DNA of 37,834 bases from Frankiaceae bacterium (lineage in GTDB: Bacteria > Actinomycetota > Actinomycetes > JAFAQI01). The stretch spans positions 1 to 37,834 of the forward strand of contig JAVEEG010000018.1 of assembly GCA_030840585.1 (NCBI GenBank). Direction: 5' to 3'. Shown here piece by piece: positions 14,616-23,218 of this stretch (positions are counted from its first letter, which is position 1; each line of letters begins with the position of its first letter). Under the pieces are notes generated by a model, which saw nothing but the letters and a program-made list of their open reading frames with translations, was not told where the DNA came from and searched no databases. The position numbers and the translations under genes are program-made.

Positions 14616-16127
14616 ATGACGCACGACATCGACGAGACGTTCCGCGCGCTACCGCTCACCCGCGTGGCGGAAGCCGCGCTGAGCCGGGCGCAAGAACTCG
14701 GCGTCGAACATGCAGACGTACGGGTCGAGCGGATCCGCACCGGCGCGTTCACGTTGCGCGACGCGCGAATGCAGAGCAGCCACGGCGACGACGAACGCGG
14801 GCTCGCAGTCCGCGTCGTCCACGACGGCACCTGGGGCTTCGCGGCCAGCGCCGACCTTTCCGCCGAGACCGCGGTGAAGCTCGTCGAACAGGCCGTCGAG
14901 ATCGCCCGCGCATCCCGGCCGGTCAACACCGAACCGATCGAGCTCGTACCGGAACCGTCGTACGGCGAAGTCACGTGGGTGTCCGCGTACGAGATCGATC
15001 CGTTCTCGGTGCACGAGAACGAACGCATCGCATTGCTCGAAGGCTGGTCGCGTCAGCTGCTCGCGGCGAAAGAGGTGTCGCACGCCGACGCGACGTTGCG
15101 GCAGGTGAAGGAGAACAAGTTCTACGCCGACCTCGCCGGCACCATGACGACCCAACAGCGGGTGCGGGTGCAATGCGAGGTCACCGCGACCTGGGTCGAC
15201 GAGCACAGCGGCCGGTTCGAGACGATGCGAACGCTCGCGCCGCCGGTCGGCCGCGGCTGGGAGCACCTCTCCGGTGCGAACTCGTGGGACTGGAACGGTG
15301 AACTCGCCCAACTCCCCTCGCTGCTCGGCGAGAAAGCCGCGGCGCCGTCGGTGCAATCCGGCCGCTACGACCTCGTCATCGATCCGTCGAATCTCTGGCT
15401 CACGATCCACGAGTCGATCGGGCACGCGACCGAGCTCGACCGCGCGCTGGGATACGAGGCCAACTACGCCGGTACGTCGTTCGCGACGCCGGACAAGCTG
15501 AACTCGCTCGCGTACGGCTCGCCGGTGATGCACGTCACCGGCGACCGGCAGGCCGAGCACGGGCTCGCGACCGTCGGCTGGGACGACGAGGGCGTCGCCG
15601 CGCAGACCTGGGATCTGGTCAAGGACGGCCAGTTCGTCGGGTATCAGCTCGACCGGCACATCGCGGCCCGCACCGGCGCCGGCCGGTCCAACGGGTGCGC
15701 GTTCGCCGACTCGCCGTTCCACGTGCCGATCCAGCGGATGGCCAATGTTTCCTTGCAACCAAAGGAGAATGGGCCCAGCCTCGACGACCTCATCGGTGGG
15801 ATCGACAACGGCATCTACATCGTCGGCGACAAGTCGTGGTCGATCGACATGCAGCGCTACAACTTCCAGTTCACCGGCCAGCGCTTCTACCGGATCCGGT
15901 CCGGCCGGCTCGACGGGATGCTGCGCGACGTCGCGTACCAAGCGACGACGACCGACTTCTGGGGTGCGATGGAAGCCGTCGGCGGGCCGTCGACGTACGT
16001 ACTCGGTGGCGCGTTCAACTGCGGCAAGGGTCAGCCGGGCCAGACCGCGCCAGTCAGTCACGGTTGCCCGGTCGCGCTGTTCCGCGGCATCCGGATCCTC
16101 AACACCGTCGAGGAGGCGGGCAAGTGA
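14616..16127 (+). CDS. tldD: TldD-type metalloprotease subunit
   Basis: 503 residues. TldD pairs with TldE to form a zinc protease that degrades unfolded or leader-processed peptides, for example in microcin maturation. The HExxxH motif is present: His265, Glu266 and His270 in TIHESIGHATELD. Other family segments are MTGDRQ-like HVTGDRQAEHGL, NGCAFADSPF and the C-terminal SHGCPVALFRGIRILNTV. The ATG at 14616 has a TGAGGTGA ribosome-binding site; an earlier in-frame ATG lies inside the oxidoreductase gene. The stop overlaps the tldE start (GTGA). No peptide substrate gene is in the window. Confidence 0.93.
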   Translation: MTHDIDETFRALPLTRVAEAALSRAQELGVEHADVRVERIRTGAFTLRDARMQSSHGDDERGLAVRVVHDGTWGFAASADLSAETAVKLVEQAVEIARASRPVNTEPIELVPEPSYGEVTWVSAYEIDPFSVHENERIALLEGWSRQLLAAKEVSHADATLRQVKENKFYADLAGTMTTQQRVRVQCEVTATWVDEHSGRFETMRTLAPPVGRGWEHLSGANSWDWNGELAQLPSLLGEKAAAPSVQSGRYDLVIDPSNLWLTIHESIGHATELDRALGYEANYAGTSFATPDKLNSLAYGSPVMHVTGDRQAEHGLATVGWDDEGVAAQTWDLVKDGQFVGYQLDRHIAARTGAGRSNGCAFADSPFHVPIQRMANVSLQPKENGPSLDDLIGGIDNGIYIVGDKSWSIDMQRYNFQFTGQRFYRIRSGRLDGMLRDVAYQATTTDFWGAMEAVGGPSTYVLGGAFNCGKGQPGQTAPVSHGCPVALFRGIRILNTVEEAGK

Positions 16128-17515
16128 GCCGGCTCACCTCGCCGCAGGAACTCGCCGAGCGGGCACTCGCCGCGTCGACCGCGGACGACTGCATCGTGCT
16201 CGCCCGGCAGAGCCAGACCGTCAACCTGCGTTGGGCCAACAACACGCTGACGACCAACGGCGTTACGCAGACCACCGATCTCACCGTGGTCAGCGTCGTA
16301 CGAGGCGCGGACGGTGCGCGGGTCGGATCGTTGTCGCGCAGCGGGGTGACCGCCGACGACGTCGAATCGCTGGTCGCCGACAGCGCGGCGGCCGCGGCCG
16401 AGAACACCGTCGCCGACGATGCGGCCGAACTGGTCGCGGATCGCGCCGGCGCCGACTGGTCGGATGCGCCGGCCGAGACATCGATCGGTGACTTCGCCGG
16501 CGTGACGCACGGGCTCGCCGCTGCGTTCGAAGCTGCGGCGGCAGCCGACGAGGGCCGGTACGGGTACGCCGAACACGACGTCAGCACGCTCTACCTCGCG
16601 ACGTCGCGCGGCGTGCGGCTGCGGCACGTGCAACCGCAGGCGCGGGTGGAGTTGACCGGCCGCGCGGCGGACGGCTCGCGGTCGGCCTGGGCCGGTGTGT
16701 CGACCGGCGCGATTCGCGACGTCGACATCGCGTCGCTCGAATCGCAAGTGGCGCAACGGCTCGCCTGGGGACAGAAGCGGGTCGACCTCGACGCGGGTCA
16801 CTACGAGACGGTGCTGCCGCCGTCTGCGGTCGCGGACCTGCTGATCTACCTGTACTGGACGATGGGTGCACTCGACGCACACGACGGCCAGTCCGTGTTC
16901 TCCCGCGCCGGCGGCGGCACCCGGGTCGGGGAGAAACTCACCGATGCCGCGTTGACGCTGCGCAGCGATCCCACGATGCCGGGCCAGAACTGCGAGCCGT
17001 TCGTCGCGGTCGGTGCATCGAGCCGGGACGCATCGGTGTTCGATAACGGGCTGGAGCTCGCGCCGACCGACTGGATTGCCGACGGGACCCTGGCCGCGCT
17101 GCTGCAGACCCGGCACTCCGCGCAGGTCACCGGCCTGCCGGTCACACCGGGGATCGACAACCTCGAGCTCGTGGCCGCGGACGGATCCGGCGACACGGCA
17201 GCGCTGATCGGCGACGTGCAACGTGGCCTGTTGCTGACCTGCCTGTGGTACATCCGCGAAGTCGATCCGCAGACATTGCTGCTCACCGGCCTAACCCGCG
17301 ACGGCGTCTTCCTGGTCGAGAACGGCGAGGTCGTCGCGGGCGTGAACAACTTCCGGTTCAACGAGAGCCCGGTCGGCATGCTGCGCCGGGTCATCGGCGC
17401 GAGTGCGACCGAACACACGTTGGCGCGCGAGTGGGGCGACTACTTCACCCGCACCCGGATGCCGGCGCTGCGCATCGCCGACTTCAACATGAGCTCGGTC
17501 AGCCAAGCTCGCTGA
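16124..17515 (+). CDS. tldE: TldE/PmbA-type metalloprotease subunit
   Basis: 463 residues from the GTG at 16124, which overlaps the tldD stop by 4 nt and is preceded by GAGGAGG. It is the non-catalytic partner of TldD and lacks the HExxxH motif, as expected. Family segments are TTNGVTQTTDLTVVSVV near the N-terminus, then LPPSAVADLLIYLYWTM, SDPTMPGQNCEPF and VENGEVVAGVNNFRFNESP. The two proteins form a heterodimer, so 1:1 coupled translation makes sense. Confidence 0.92.
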   Translation: MSRLTSPQELAERALAASTADDCIVLARQSQTVNLRWANNTLTTNGVTQTTDLTVVSVVRGADGARVGSLSRSGVTADDVESLVADSAAAAAENTVADDAAELVADRAGADWSDAPAETSIGDFAGVTHGLAAAFEAAAAADEGRYGYAEHDVSTLYLATSRGVRLRHVQPQARVELTGRAADGSRSAWAGVSTGAIRDVDIASLESQVAQRLAWGQKRVDLDAGHYETVLPPSAVADLLIYLYWTMGALDAHDGQSVFSRAGGGTRVGEKLTDAALTLRSDPTMPGQNCEPFVAVGASSRDASVFDNGLELAPTDWIADGTLAALLQTRHSAQVTGLPVTPGIDNLELVAADGSGDTAALIGDVQRGLLLTCLWYIREVDPQTLLLTGLTRDGVFLVENGEVVAGVNNFRFNESPVGMLRRVIGASATEHTLAREWGDYFTRTRMPALRIADFNMSSVSQAR

Positions 17516-17516
17516 G

Positions 17517-17735
17517 TCAGGCGTCCGGCGTCTCGATCCGGAACCCCACCTTCAGCTGCACCTGGAAGTGCGCGACGTCGCCGTTCTCGATGTGACCGCG
17601 GATGGTCGACACCTCGAACCAGTCGAGATTGCGCACCGTCTGCGACGCCCGGGCGATGCCGTTGCGGATCGCCTGGTGCACGCTCTCGCCGCTGGTACCG
17701 ACGATCTCTGTGATGCCGTACGTCTGGTCAGCCAC
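17517..17735 (-). CDS. Dodecin (flavin-binding)
   Basis: 72 residues from the GTG at 17735, with AAAGGGA upstream. It matches dodecins, which assemble into 12-subunit shells storing riboflavin or FMN: YGITEIVGTSGESVHQAIRN, then RNLDWFEVSTIRGHI and VQLKVGFRIE. The tryptophan in LDWFEV is the one that stacks on flavin in bacterial and archaeal dodecins. The gene is single and converges with tldE, its stop 1 nt away. The frame remains open upstream to 17768 but the added residues are not family-like. Confidence 0.92.
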   Translation of the reverse strand: MADQTYGITEIVGTSGESVHQAIRNGIARASQTVRNLDWFEVSTIRGHIENGDVAHFQVQLKVGFRIETPDA

Positions 17736-17879
17736 TGTCTGTCCCTTTCGTTTACCTGATCGATGCAAACTTCACCCGTATGCGGCCTTTGTGCGCTAGA
17801 CGACAACCCCCGTTGCTGGCAGTCTGTTGGCCAGCGTCATGTGTTGCCTTGCCGGGGTACCGCAGGCGCTCCCGGACGC

Positions 17880-17915
17880 GATGCCGGGCGACTGCCCCCG
17901 TGGTCGTCCGGCATC
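17880..17915 (-). terminator. Hairpin downstream of the Sec/Moco operon
   Basis: 12-nt arms GATGCCGGGCGA (17880-17891) and TCGTCCGGCATC (17904-17915) with one G-U pair and a 12-nt loop. It begins 7 nt beyond the stop of the last gene of the operon on the minus strand. No T-tract. The rest of 17736-17921 shows no gene. Confidence 0.55.
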
Positions 17916-17921
17916 GCCCGG

Positions 17922-18164
17922 TTAGCCCTGATCCGTGGCCGGTGGGATTAACGCGCGCACCTTCGCCGCGAGTGCCGCTGCGTCGCCGTCGTTGGCGCGG
18001 CCGACCGCGACCCCGAGCAGGTACGCCGTCAACGGTGCCGCCGGTCGGGCCACGTTGTGGGCGACGTCTTTGGTCAGGTCGAGCACTGCGTCACGATCGA
18101 GCACTCGCGGATCCAAGCCCAAGGCCGCACTGACCTCGGCGGTCCACTCGTCGAGCGTCGTCAT
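17922..18164 (-). CDS. DUF6457 small protein, Moco-associated
   Basis: 80 residues beginning MTTLDEWTAEVSAALGL, then DLTKDVAHNVARPAAPLTAYLLGVAVG. This short helical family is usually found beside or fused to MobA in actinobacteria, here translated from an ATGA overlap (18161-18164) with mobA. Function unknown; a helper in molybdopterin guanine dinucleotide formation is plausible. It is the last gene of the operon. Confidence 0.8.
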   Translation of the reverse strand: MTTLDEWTAEVSAALGLDPRVLDRDAVLDLTKDVAHNVARPAAPLTAYLLGVAVGRANDGDAAALAAKVRALIPPATDQG

Positions 18165-18715
18165 GACCGCAGGCTCCCCTCGATCCGTCGTACGTCGTCC
18201 GGTGTATCGCAGTCGATCGCGGCGCCGGCCGGCAGCGGCACCCCGATCCATTTCAACCCGCCGAGCGTGTCGCGCAACGACGCACCGGCGGTCAGGCCGC
18301 AGCGAGCCAGCGCCGAAGTCCGCCAGGCGCCGAGCAACCATTGCGGCCGGCCGTCTGCATCGACGCCGATCGCACCGTCGGCAGCGAGCGACGTGACGAG
18401 CAGATCCACCACGTCCGTCGTGAGCAACGGTTGGTCACCGGCGACGACGACTACGTCTTGAGTGGTGACATACGGGAGCGCGGCGGCGATCGCGGCCGCC
18501 GGCCCGCCACCCGGCGGATCCTCGCGGCACCACACCACCGGGCGCGACGTGGGCCGCGCCGACCCGACGACCACAACCGTGCCGGCCGGCGCGACCGCGT
18601 CGAGCACGTAGTCGAGCACCGGCCGGTCACGGACGATCAGCGCCGTCTTGTCGATCCCACCAAGCCGCCGGGACGTACCGCCGGCCAGCACGATGGCCCC
18701 GTACGGCCGGCTCAT
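18161..18715 (-). CDS. mobA: Molybdenum cofactor guanylyltransferase
   Basis: 184 residues. MobA joins GMP to molybdopterin to make the dinucleotide cofactor used by DMSO-reductase-family enzymes such as formate dehydrogenase. The nucleotide-binding signature is LAGGTSRRLGGIDKTAL at the N-terminus, followed by VVAGDQPLL, whose aspartate binds magnesium. Length is normal. The ATG overlaps the moaA stop by 4 nt (ATGA, 18712-18715). Confidence 0.9.
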   Translation of the reverse strand: MSRPYGAIVLAGGTSRRLGGIDKTALIVRDRPVLDYVLDAVAPAGTVVVVGSARPTSRPVVWCREDPPGGGPAAAIAAALPYVTTQDVVVVAGDQPLLTTDVVDLLVTSLAADGAIGVDADGRPQWLLGAWRTSALARCGLTAGASLRDTLGGLKWIGVPLPAGAAIDCDTPDDVRRIEGSLRS

Positions 18716-19701
18716 CCGCCGATGGCGGACATCGGGCGTTCCGGTTGCAAGAACGACGGATCGTCGATGCCGTGACCGGCGCGCTTGCGTTGGATCGCGG
18801 CCTGGATCTGCGCCGCGATCGCCGCGTCGCCGGCACCGGCGCGCAGCGGCGCCCGCAGGTCGGACTCCTCGGTCGCGAACAAGCAGTTGCGCACCTGCCC
18901 GTCGGCGGTCAGCCGGACCCGGTCGCACGCCGCGCAGAACGGCTTGGTGACGCTCGCGATCACACCGACGACCGCGGGCCCGTCATCGATCCGGTACAGC
19001 TCGGCCGGCGCCGATCCGCGCTCGCCGAGTGGAGTCAATGTGTGCCGGGCCGAGAGCATCTCGATGATCTCGTCGGCGGTCACCATGAGCTCGCGATCCC
19101 AGCCGTGCTGCGGATCGAGCGGCATCTGCTCGATGAACCGCAGCTGCACACCGTGGGCGAGGCAGTAGTCGAGCAGGTCGAGCGCCTCGCCCTCGTTGAC
19201 GCCGCGCATCAGCACGGAGTTCACCTTCACCGGTCCGAGCCCGGCGTCGCGCGCGGCCTCGATACCGGCGAGCACATCGTCTAGCCGATCCCGTCGCGTC
19301 AGCGCGACGAACGTCGCCCGGTGCATCGTGTCGAGGCTGACATTGATCCGGTCCAGCCCGGCTGCGGCGAGGTCGCGAGCGACCCGCGCGAGACCGATCC
19401 CGTTGGTGGTCAAGGCCAACCGCGGCCGCGGCTCGATCTCGGCGAGCCGGCGGACGATGTCGACCAGCCCGCGCCGTAACAACGGCTCGCCGCCGGTCAG
19501 CCGTACGTCGGTGATGCCGAGGTCGCGCACCGCGATCCCGACGACGCGAACGACCTCGTCGTCGGTCAGCAGGTTGTCCGACGGCAGCCAGTCGAGGCCC
19601 TCCGCCGGCATGCAGTAGGTGCAGCGCAAGTTGCACTTGTCGGTCAGCGACACCCGCAGATCCGTGTGCACGCGCCCGAAGCCGTCGACGAGTGCACCCA
19701 C
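18712..19701 (-). CDS. moaA: GTP 3',8-cyclase (radical SAM)
   Basis: 329 residues from the GTG at 19701. MoaA performs the first step of molybdopterin synthesis. The radical-SAM cluster is Cys23, Cys27 and Cys30 in DKCNLRCTYCMPAEGL. TGGEPLLRR follows, and the second cluster is in PFCAACDRVRLTADGQVRNCLF (split motif CxxC...C). The protein ends in Gly-Gly, needed for activity in characterised MoaA proteins. The start matches the usual xALVDGFGRVHTDLRVSLTD N-terminus; the frame is open upstream into selB but is not family-like. It begins 10 nt after selB. Confidence 0.93.
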   Translation of the reverse strand: MGALVDGFGRVHTDLRVSLTDKCNLRCTYCMPAEGLDWLPSDNLLTDDEVVRVVGIAVRDLGITDVRLTGGEPLLRRGLVDIVRRLAEIEPRPRLALTTNGIGLARVARDLAAAGLDRINVSLDTMHRATFVALTRRDRLDDVLAGIEAARDAGLGPVKVNSVLMRGVNEGEALDLLDYCLAHGVQLRFIEQMPLDPQHGWDRELMVTADEIIEMLSARHTLTPLGERGSAPAELYRIDDGPAVVGVIASVTKPFCAACDRVRLTADGQVRNCLFATEESDLRAPLRAGAGDAAIAAQIQAAIQRKRAGHGIDDPSFLQPERPMSAIGG

Positions 19702-19711
19702 CCCATCGACC

Positions 19712-21262
19712 CTACGCTTCGTTGCGCACCACGGTTCGGTTCCCGTCGCCGTCACGTCTGGTCCGGCGAGTCGCGTCGAGATGTTCGAGCAGCGGTACGA
19801 CGACCCGCCGGGTGCTGCCGAGCGCCTGCCGGGCCGCACTGACGGTGAACGGCTGCGGCAGCCCGGCGAGCACCGCGACCGCCTTCGCCGGTGCCTCCGC
19901 CGCGACGTACAGACCCGGCGCAAGTCGCAGTGCCTTGCCGGCCCGGACCGTCGCGGACAGTTCGGCCGGGTCGACACCCTCGCCGTTGAGACCGGCCAAT
20001 GGTTCGCGATCGAGCCGGGCCAAGAACTCCTGCAACTCGGCTGAGGGTTCGACGGCGTCTGGCGAGACGACCGGCGGGGCTTGGATCCGCTCCGGCGGAT
20101 GCAGGTACGGGTCGGCACCAGGGCCGGGGTCGAAGCCGGCGGCGATCAGATCGGTGCGCCGGACGCTGCCCAGCCTCTCGATCTCATCCTCGACCGACCG
20201 CGGCCAAGTCAGCGTCGCCGCCACTCGCGCGGCGTCACCGCGGCGCCGCAACGGAGCCGGCGCGACATCGAGCACCGTCGCCCCAGTCACCCGCCGGCTG
20301 GCGGGATCGCGGATCAGCATCCGGTCGCCCGTATGCAACGGCACCGGCTGCGCGAGGCGCAACCGGCTGACACCCGGGCCGAGCGGCCGCTGCCGGATCG
20401 GTACGGCGGCACTGCCGATGTGCAGCACGAGGTCGCCAGTCAGCTCACTGTCGATCCGTACGTCGACATCGGCGGTCAGCGTCCACGCCCCCGGCGTCAC
20501 CAACGCCATGCCGCGCGCCACGTCCGACCGGGCGACGCCGCGCAGGTTGACCGCGACCCGCTCGACCGCGACCGTGCGATCCCGCGGGCGCTGCTGGGTC
20601 TGCAAGCCGCGTACGACGACGTCGCCGACACCGGCGAGCGTTAAGGCGTCGCCGATCGCGATCGCACCGGCGGCGAGGGTTCCGGTGACGACGGTCCCGG
20701 CGCCGTGAATCGTGAAGGCGCGATCCACCCAGAGCCGCACGGGCGCCTGCGCCACCCCCGACGGCAGCCGCGCCACCAGCCGGTCGAGTGCAGCCACCAA
20801 CGCGCCCATCCCGGCCCCGGTCGCCGCACTCACGCCGACCGCGTCGAGGTCGCGAAGGCTCGTCGGCGCGAGCCGCCGCCGTACGTCCTCGATCACCGGT
20901 GCGGGGTCGGCGAGGTCAGTTTTCGTCACCACGACGAGGCCGTGCGCGACCCCGAGCGCGGCGAGCGCGTGGACGTGTTCCTCGGTCTGCGGCCGCCAGC
21001 CCTCGTCCGCCGCGACAACGAGGCAGACCGCCGGCACCGGCCCGACACCCGCGAGCATGTTCGGCACGAACCGCTCGTGCCCGGGCACGTCGACGAATGA
21101 CAACGTCTGGCCCGAAGGCAACGTCATCCAGGCGAAGCCGAGGTCGATGGTCATGCCGCGGCGGCGTTCCTCGGCCCAGCGATCCGGCTCCATCCCGGTG
21201 AGCGCGCGGACCAGCGCCGACTTGCCGTGGTCGACGTGTCCGGCGGTCGCGACTACCTGCAT
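19712..21262 (-). CDS. selB: Selenocysteine-specific elongation factor SelB
   Basis: 516 residues. SelB is the GTPase that brings Sec-tRNA to UGA codons marked by a SECIS hairpin. The G motifs are AGHVDHGKSALV (P-loop), GMTIDLGFAW (switch I), DVPGHERFV and TKTDLAD. Beta-barrel domains II and III follow. The C-terminal winged-helix part, which reads SECIS RNA, seems short: E. coli SelB has 614 residues. The ATG at 21262 lies inside the end of selA (10-nt overlap). The C-terminus has PPERIQAPPVVSPDAVEPS, then a helix-rich region ending in TRRTRRDGDGNRTVVRNEA. Confidence 0.93.
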   Translation of the reverse strand: MQVVATAGHVDHGKSALVRALTGMEPDRWAEERRRGMTIDLGFAWMTLPSGQTLSFVDVPGHERFVPNMLAGVGPVPAVCLVVAADEGWRPQTEEHVHALAALGVAHGLVVVTKTDLADPAPVIEDVRRRLAPTSLRDLDAVGVSAATGAGMGALVAALDRLVARLPSGVAQAPVRLWVDRAFTIHGAGTVVTGTLAAGAIAIGDALTLAGVGDVVVRGLQTQQRPRDRTVAVERVAVNLRGVARSDVARGMALVTPGAWTLTADVDVRIDSELTGDLVLHIGSAAVPIRQRPLGPGVSRLRLAQPVPLHTGDRMLIRDPASRRVTGATVLDVAPAPLRRRGDAARVAATLTWPRSVEDEIERLGSVRRTDLIAAGFDPGPGADPYLHPPERIQAPPVVSPDAVEPSAELQEFLARLDREPLAGLNGEGVDPAELSATVRAGKALRLAPGLYVAAEAPAKAVAVLAGLPQPFTVSAARQALGSTRRVVVPLLEHLDATRRTRRDGDGNRTVVRNEA

Positions 21263-22551
21263 GCGACCGCGCGCACCGCCGCTACGACGATGTCGTCGTC
21301 GGCTTCCGGGACACAACGCAGGTCGAGCAGCAACCGGCCGCGCTCCACTCGACCGACGATTGCGGGATCGTTGCGGCGCAACGGTTCGGCGAGGTCTTCG
21401 TCGAGTGCGATCGCCCATCCGGGCAACGCCACCTCGGGTGCGCCGCCACCACCGACACAGCCGTCACTGCCGACGACGTCCACGTCGAGACCGGACCCGC
21501 GCAACGTTCGCGCGACCGCGTCCGACCGGGCCCGCACCTGCTCGCTGTCGAGCGCGAGGCTGGCCAGCACCGGCGGCAGCGGGCCGGCCAGCGTCGCCTC
21601 CAGCGCGGCCAATGTCAGCTTGTCCACCCGCAGCGCGCGGGCCAGTGGATGGCGGCGCAGCCGTTCGATCACGTCCGCGGCGCCGAGCAGCAGCCCGGCC
21701 TGCGGGCCGCCGAGCAACTTGTCCCCGCTCGCGGTCACCAGCGCCGCACCCGCGGTCAGTGCGCTGGTCGCGTCCGGCTCGTCCGGCAGCAGCGGGTGCC
21801 GCCGGAGCAGCCCGGATCCGATGTCTACGACGACCGGCGGCCCGAGGGTCGCGAGGTCGGCGATGGGGACGGCACCGGTGAAACCGCGGACGACGAAGTT
21901 CGACGGATGCACTTTCAATACGAAGCCGGTGTGCTCGCCAATCGCGGACCGGTAGTCGTCGTACGTCGTCCGGTTGGTGGTGCCGACCTCGACGAGGCGG
22001 GCACCGGTCGACGTAACCAGATCGGGCAGCCGGAAGCCGTCGCCGATCTCGACCAGCTCGCCGCGGCTGACGACGATCTCGCGTCCTTGCGCCAGCGCGG
22101 TCGCGGCGAGCACCAGAGCGGCCGCGCCGTTGTTGACCACGTGCACATCGCCGGCCGCCGGCACCGCGGCCCGCAAGGCGTCGAGCGCGGTCCGGCCGCG
22201 CCGGGCCCGCGCCCCGCTCTCCACGTCGTACTCGACATCCACGTAACCGGCCGCCGCGACCAGCGCTTCGACTGCGGCGGATGACAGCGGCGCGCGGCCG
22301 AGGTTGGTGTGCAGGACGACGCCGGTCGCGTTGATCACCGGTCGCATGCCAGTGGCCCGGGCCGGTAGCGCCGCCACCGCCGCATCGACGACGTCCTCGG
22401 CCGCGATGTCGCCACGCCGGGCGCGATCCTGAGCCGAGGCGACGATCCGCTTGACCGTCTCCCCGCCGAGCGATTCGCTCGCCTGCCGGAGCCGCGGGTC
22501 GGCCAGCACGACGTCGGTGCGGGGGATCCGCCGGCGTACGTCGTCCGCCAT
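21253..22551 (-). CDS. selA: L-seryl-tRNA(Sec) selenium transferase
   Basis: 432 residues. SelA converts Ser-tRNA(Sec) to Sec-tRNA(Sec) using selenophosphate and pyridoxal phosphate. Family segments are INATGVVLHTNLGRAPLSS, VVNNGAAALVLAATALA, GTTNRTTYDDYRSAIGEHTG and SGDKLLGGPQAG, where Lys278 is the PLP-binding lysine. It heads the minus-strand operon selA-selB-moaA-mobA-DUF6457. A TACGCT hexamer 6 nt before the ATG suggests a leaderless transcript. selC (tRNA-Sec) and selD are not in the window. Confidence 0.95.
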   Translation of the reverse strand: MADDVRRRIPRTDVVLADPRLRQASESLGGETVKRIVASAQDRARRGDIAAEDVVDAAVAALPARATGMRPVINATGVVLHTNLGRAPLSSAAVEALVAAAGYVDVEYDVESGARARRGRTALDALRAAVPAAGDVHVVNNGAAALVLAATALAQGREIVVSRGELVEIGDGFRLPDLVTSTGARLVEVGTTNRTTYDDYRSAIGEHTGFVLKVHPSNFVVRGFTGAVPIADLATLGPPVVVDIGSGLLRRHPLLPDEPDATSALTAGAALVTASGDKLLGGPQAGLLLGAADVIERLRRHPLARALRVDKLTLAALEATLAGPLPPVLASLALDSEQVRARSDAVARTLRGSGLDVDVVGSDGCVGGGGAPEVALPGWAIALDEDLAEPLRRNDPAIVGRVERGRLLLDLRCVPEADDDIVVAAVRAVACR

Positions 22552-22557
22552 CGGGCC

Positions 22558-22563
22558 AGCGTA
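22558..22563 (-). promoter_or_regulatory. Putative -10 element of the Sec/Moco operon
   Basis: TACGCT on the minus strand, 6 nt (GGCCCG) before the selA ATG. The same hexamer at the same distance precedes the SDR gene at 27727. Confidence 0.5.
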
Positions 22564-22600
22564 CGGCGGCGAACTGTCGGCAATCCGACTCGAGGGTCCT

Positions 22601-22626
22601 TGTGGCTCTTGTCAGTGTTTGCCACA
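22601..22626. promoter_or_regulatory. Inverted repeat in the selA/unknown-gene divergent region
   Basis: TGTGGC and GCCACA, 14 nt apart, lie between the divergent starts at 22551 and 22657. A regulator binding here could act on both. The half-sites are only 6 bp, so chance is possible. Confidence 0.3.
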
Positions 22627-22656
22627 CTTGCGCCCGAGTCGTCCTAGGGGGTTGTC

Positions 22657-23208
22657 ATGCACGCATATGTGTTCGGTCGGCACGACGGGGAGCCGCCGAC
22701 CCATCTCGTCGGTCAGAAGTTCGGCGACGTCACCGTGCAGTCGATGACCGCGCTCGAAGGCGCCGAGCACTCACTGTTCACCAAGCTGCACTTCGAGAAC
22801 CCGAAGGCGCTGAGCGCGCCGGCGCCGAGTGCGCCCGCCTCGGGCGACGACCCGGTCGGCGACCTCGTCAACGACGCCATGGTGATCCTCGGCTGCCACT
22901 CGCCGGACTGCATGGACGTGATCAAGAACATCGAGAGCCGGATCTCGTTCATCGGCAGAGACAAGCCCTACTACTGCTTCATTGTTTGCGACATCACCGA
23001 CGTGCTCGACCACTTGCCGGAGCACGAACGCGAGCTCGGACCAGACGCGATCGCCGCGGCCACGAACGGCAAGGGCAAGGCGGTTATCGAGATCGCCGGT
23101 GACGACCTTGACGAGCTAAGAGCGCGAGCGGCGCGGATCGCCGACCACCCGGCCATCCGGAGCGCGAACATCTACCTCAGCAGGGACCTCGTCCGCGCCC
23201 CGCAATGA
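22657..23208 (+). CDS. Unknown protein next to the cyclase
   Basis: 183 residues, not recognised. The ATG has AGGGGG upstream. The N-terminal part (MHAYVFGRHDGEPPTHLVGQ) is followed by an Ala/Pro-rich linker near residues 52-65. A second domain has VILGCHSPDCMDVIKNIESR, DKPYYCFIVCDITDVLDHLP and KAVIEIAGDDLDELRARAAR. Four cysteines lie within about 30 residues, possibly for metal or disulphide. No signal peptide. The cyclase gene starts 10 nt downstream, so the two are almost certainly co-transcribed. A sensor or partner for the cyclase is an inference. Confidence 0.8.
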   Translation: MHAYVFGRHDGEPPTHLVGQKFGDVTVQSMTALEGAEHSLFTKLHFENPKALSAPAPSAPASGDDPVGDLVNDAMVILGCHSPDCMDVIKNIESRISFIGRDKPYYCFIVCDITDVLDHLPEHERELGPDAIAAATNGKGKAVIEIAGDDLDELRARAARIADHPAIRSANIYLSRDLVRAPQ

Positions 23209-23218
23209 CCGCCCAGCT

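Noticed and set aside
14649-16061. 470-codon minus-strand open frame
   Set aside because: Antisense to tldD, which has complete family motifs.
22552-22656. Possible tRNA-Sec (selC) beside selA
   Set aside because: No 8-nt acceptor stem, no TCA anticodon loop and no CCA-adjacent T-arm can be assembled here; only a short inverted repeat.
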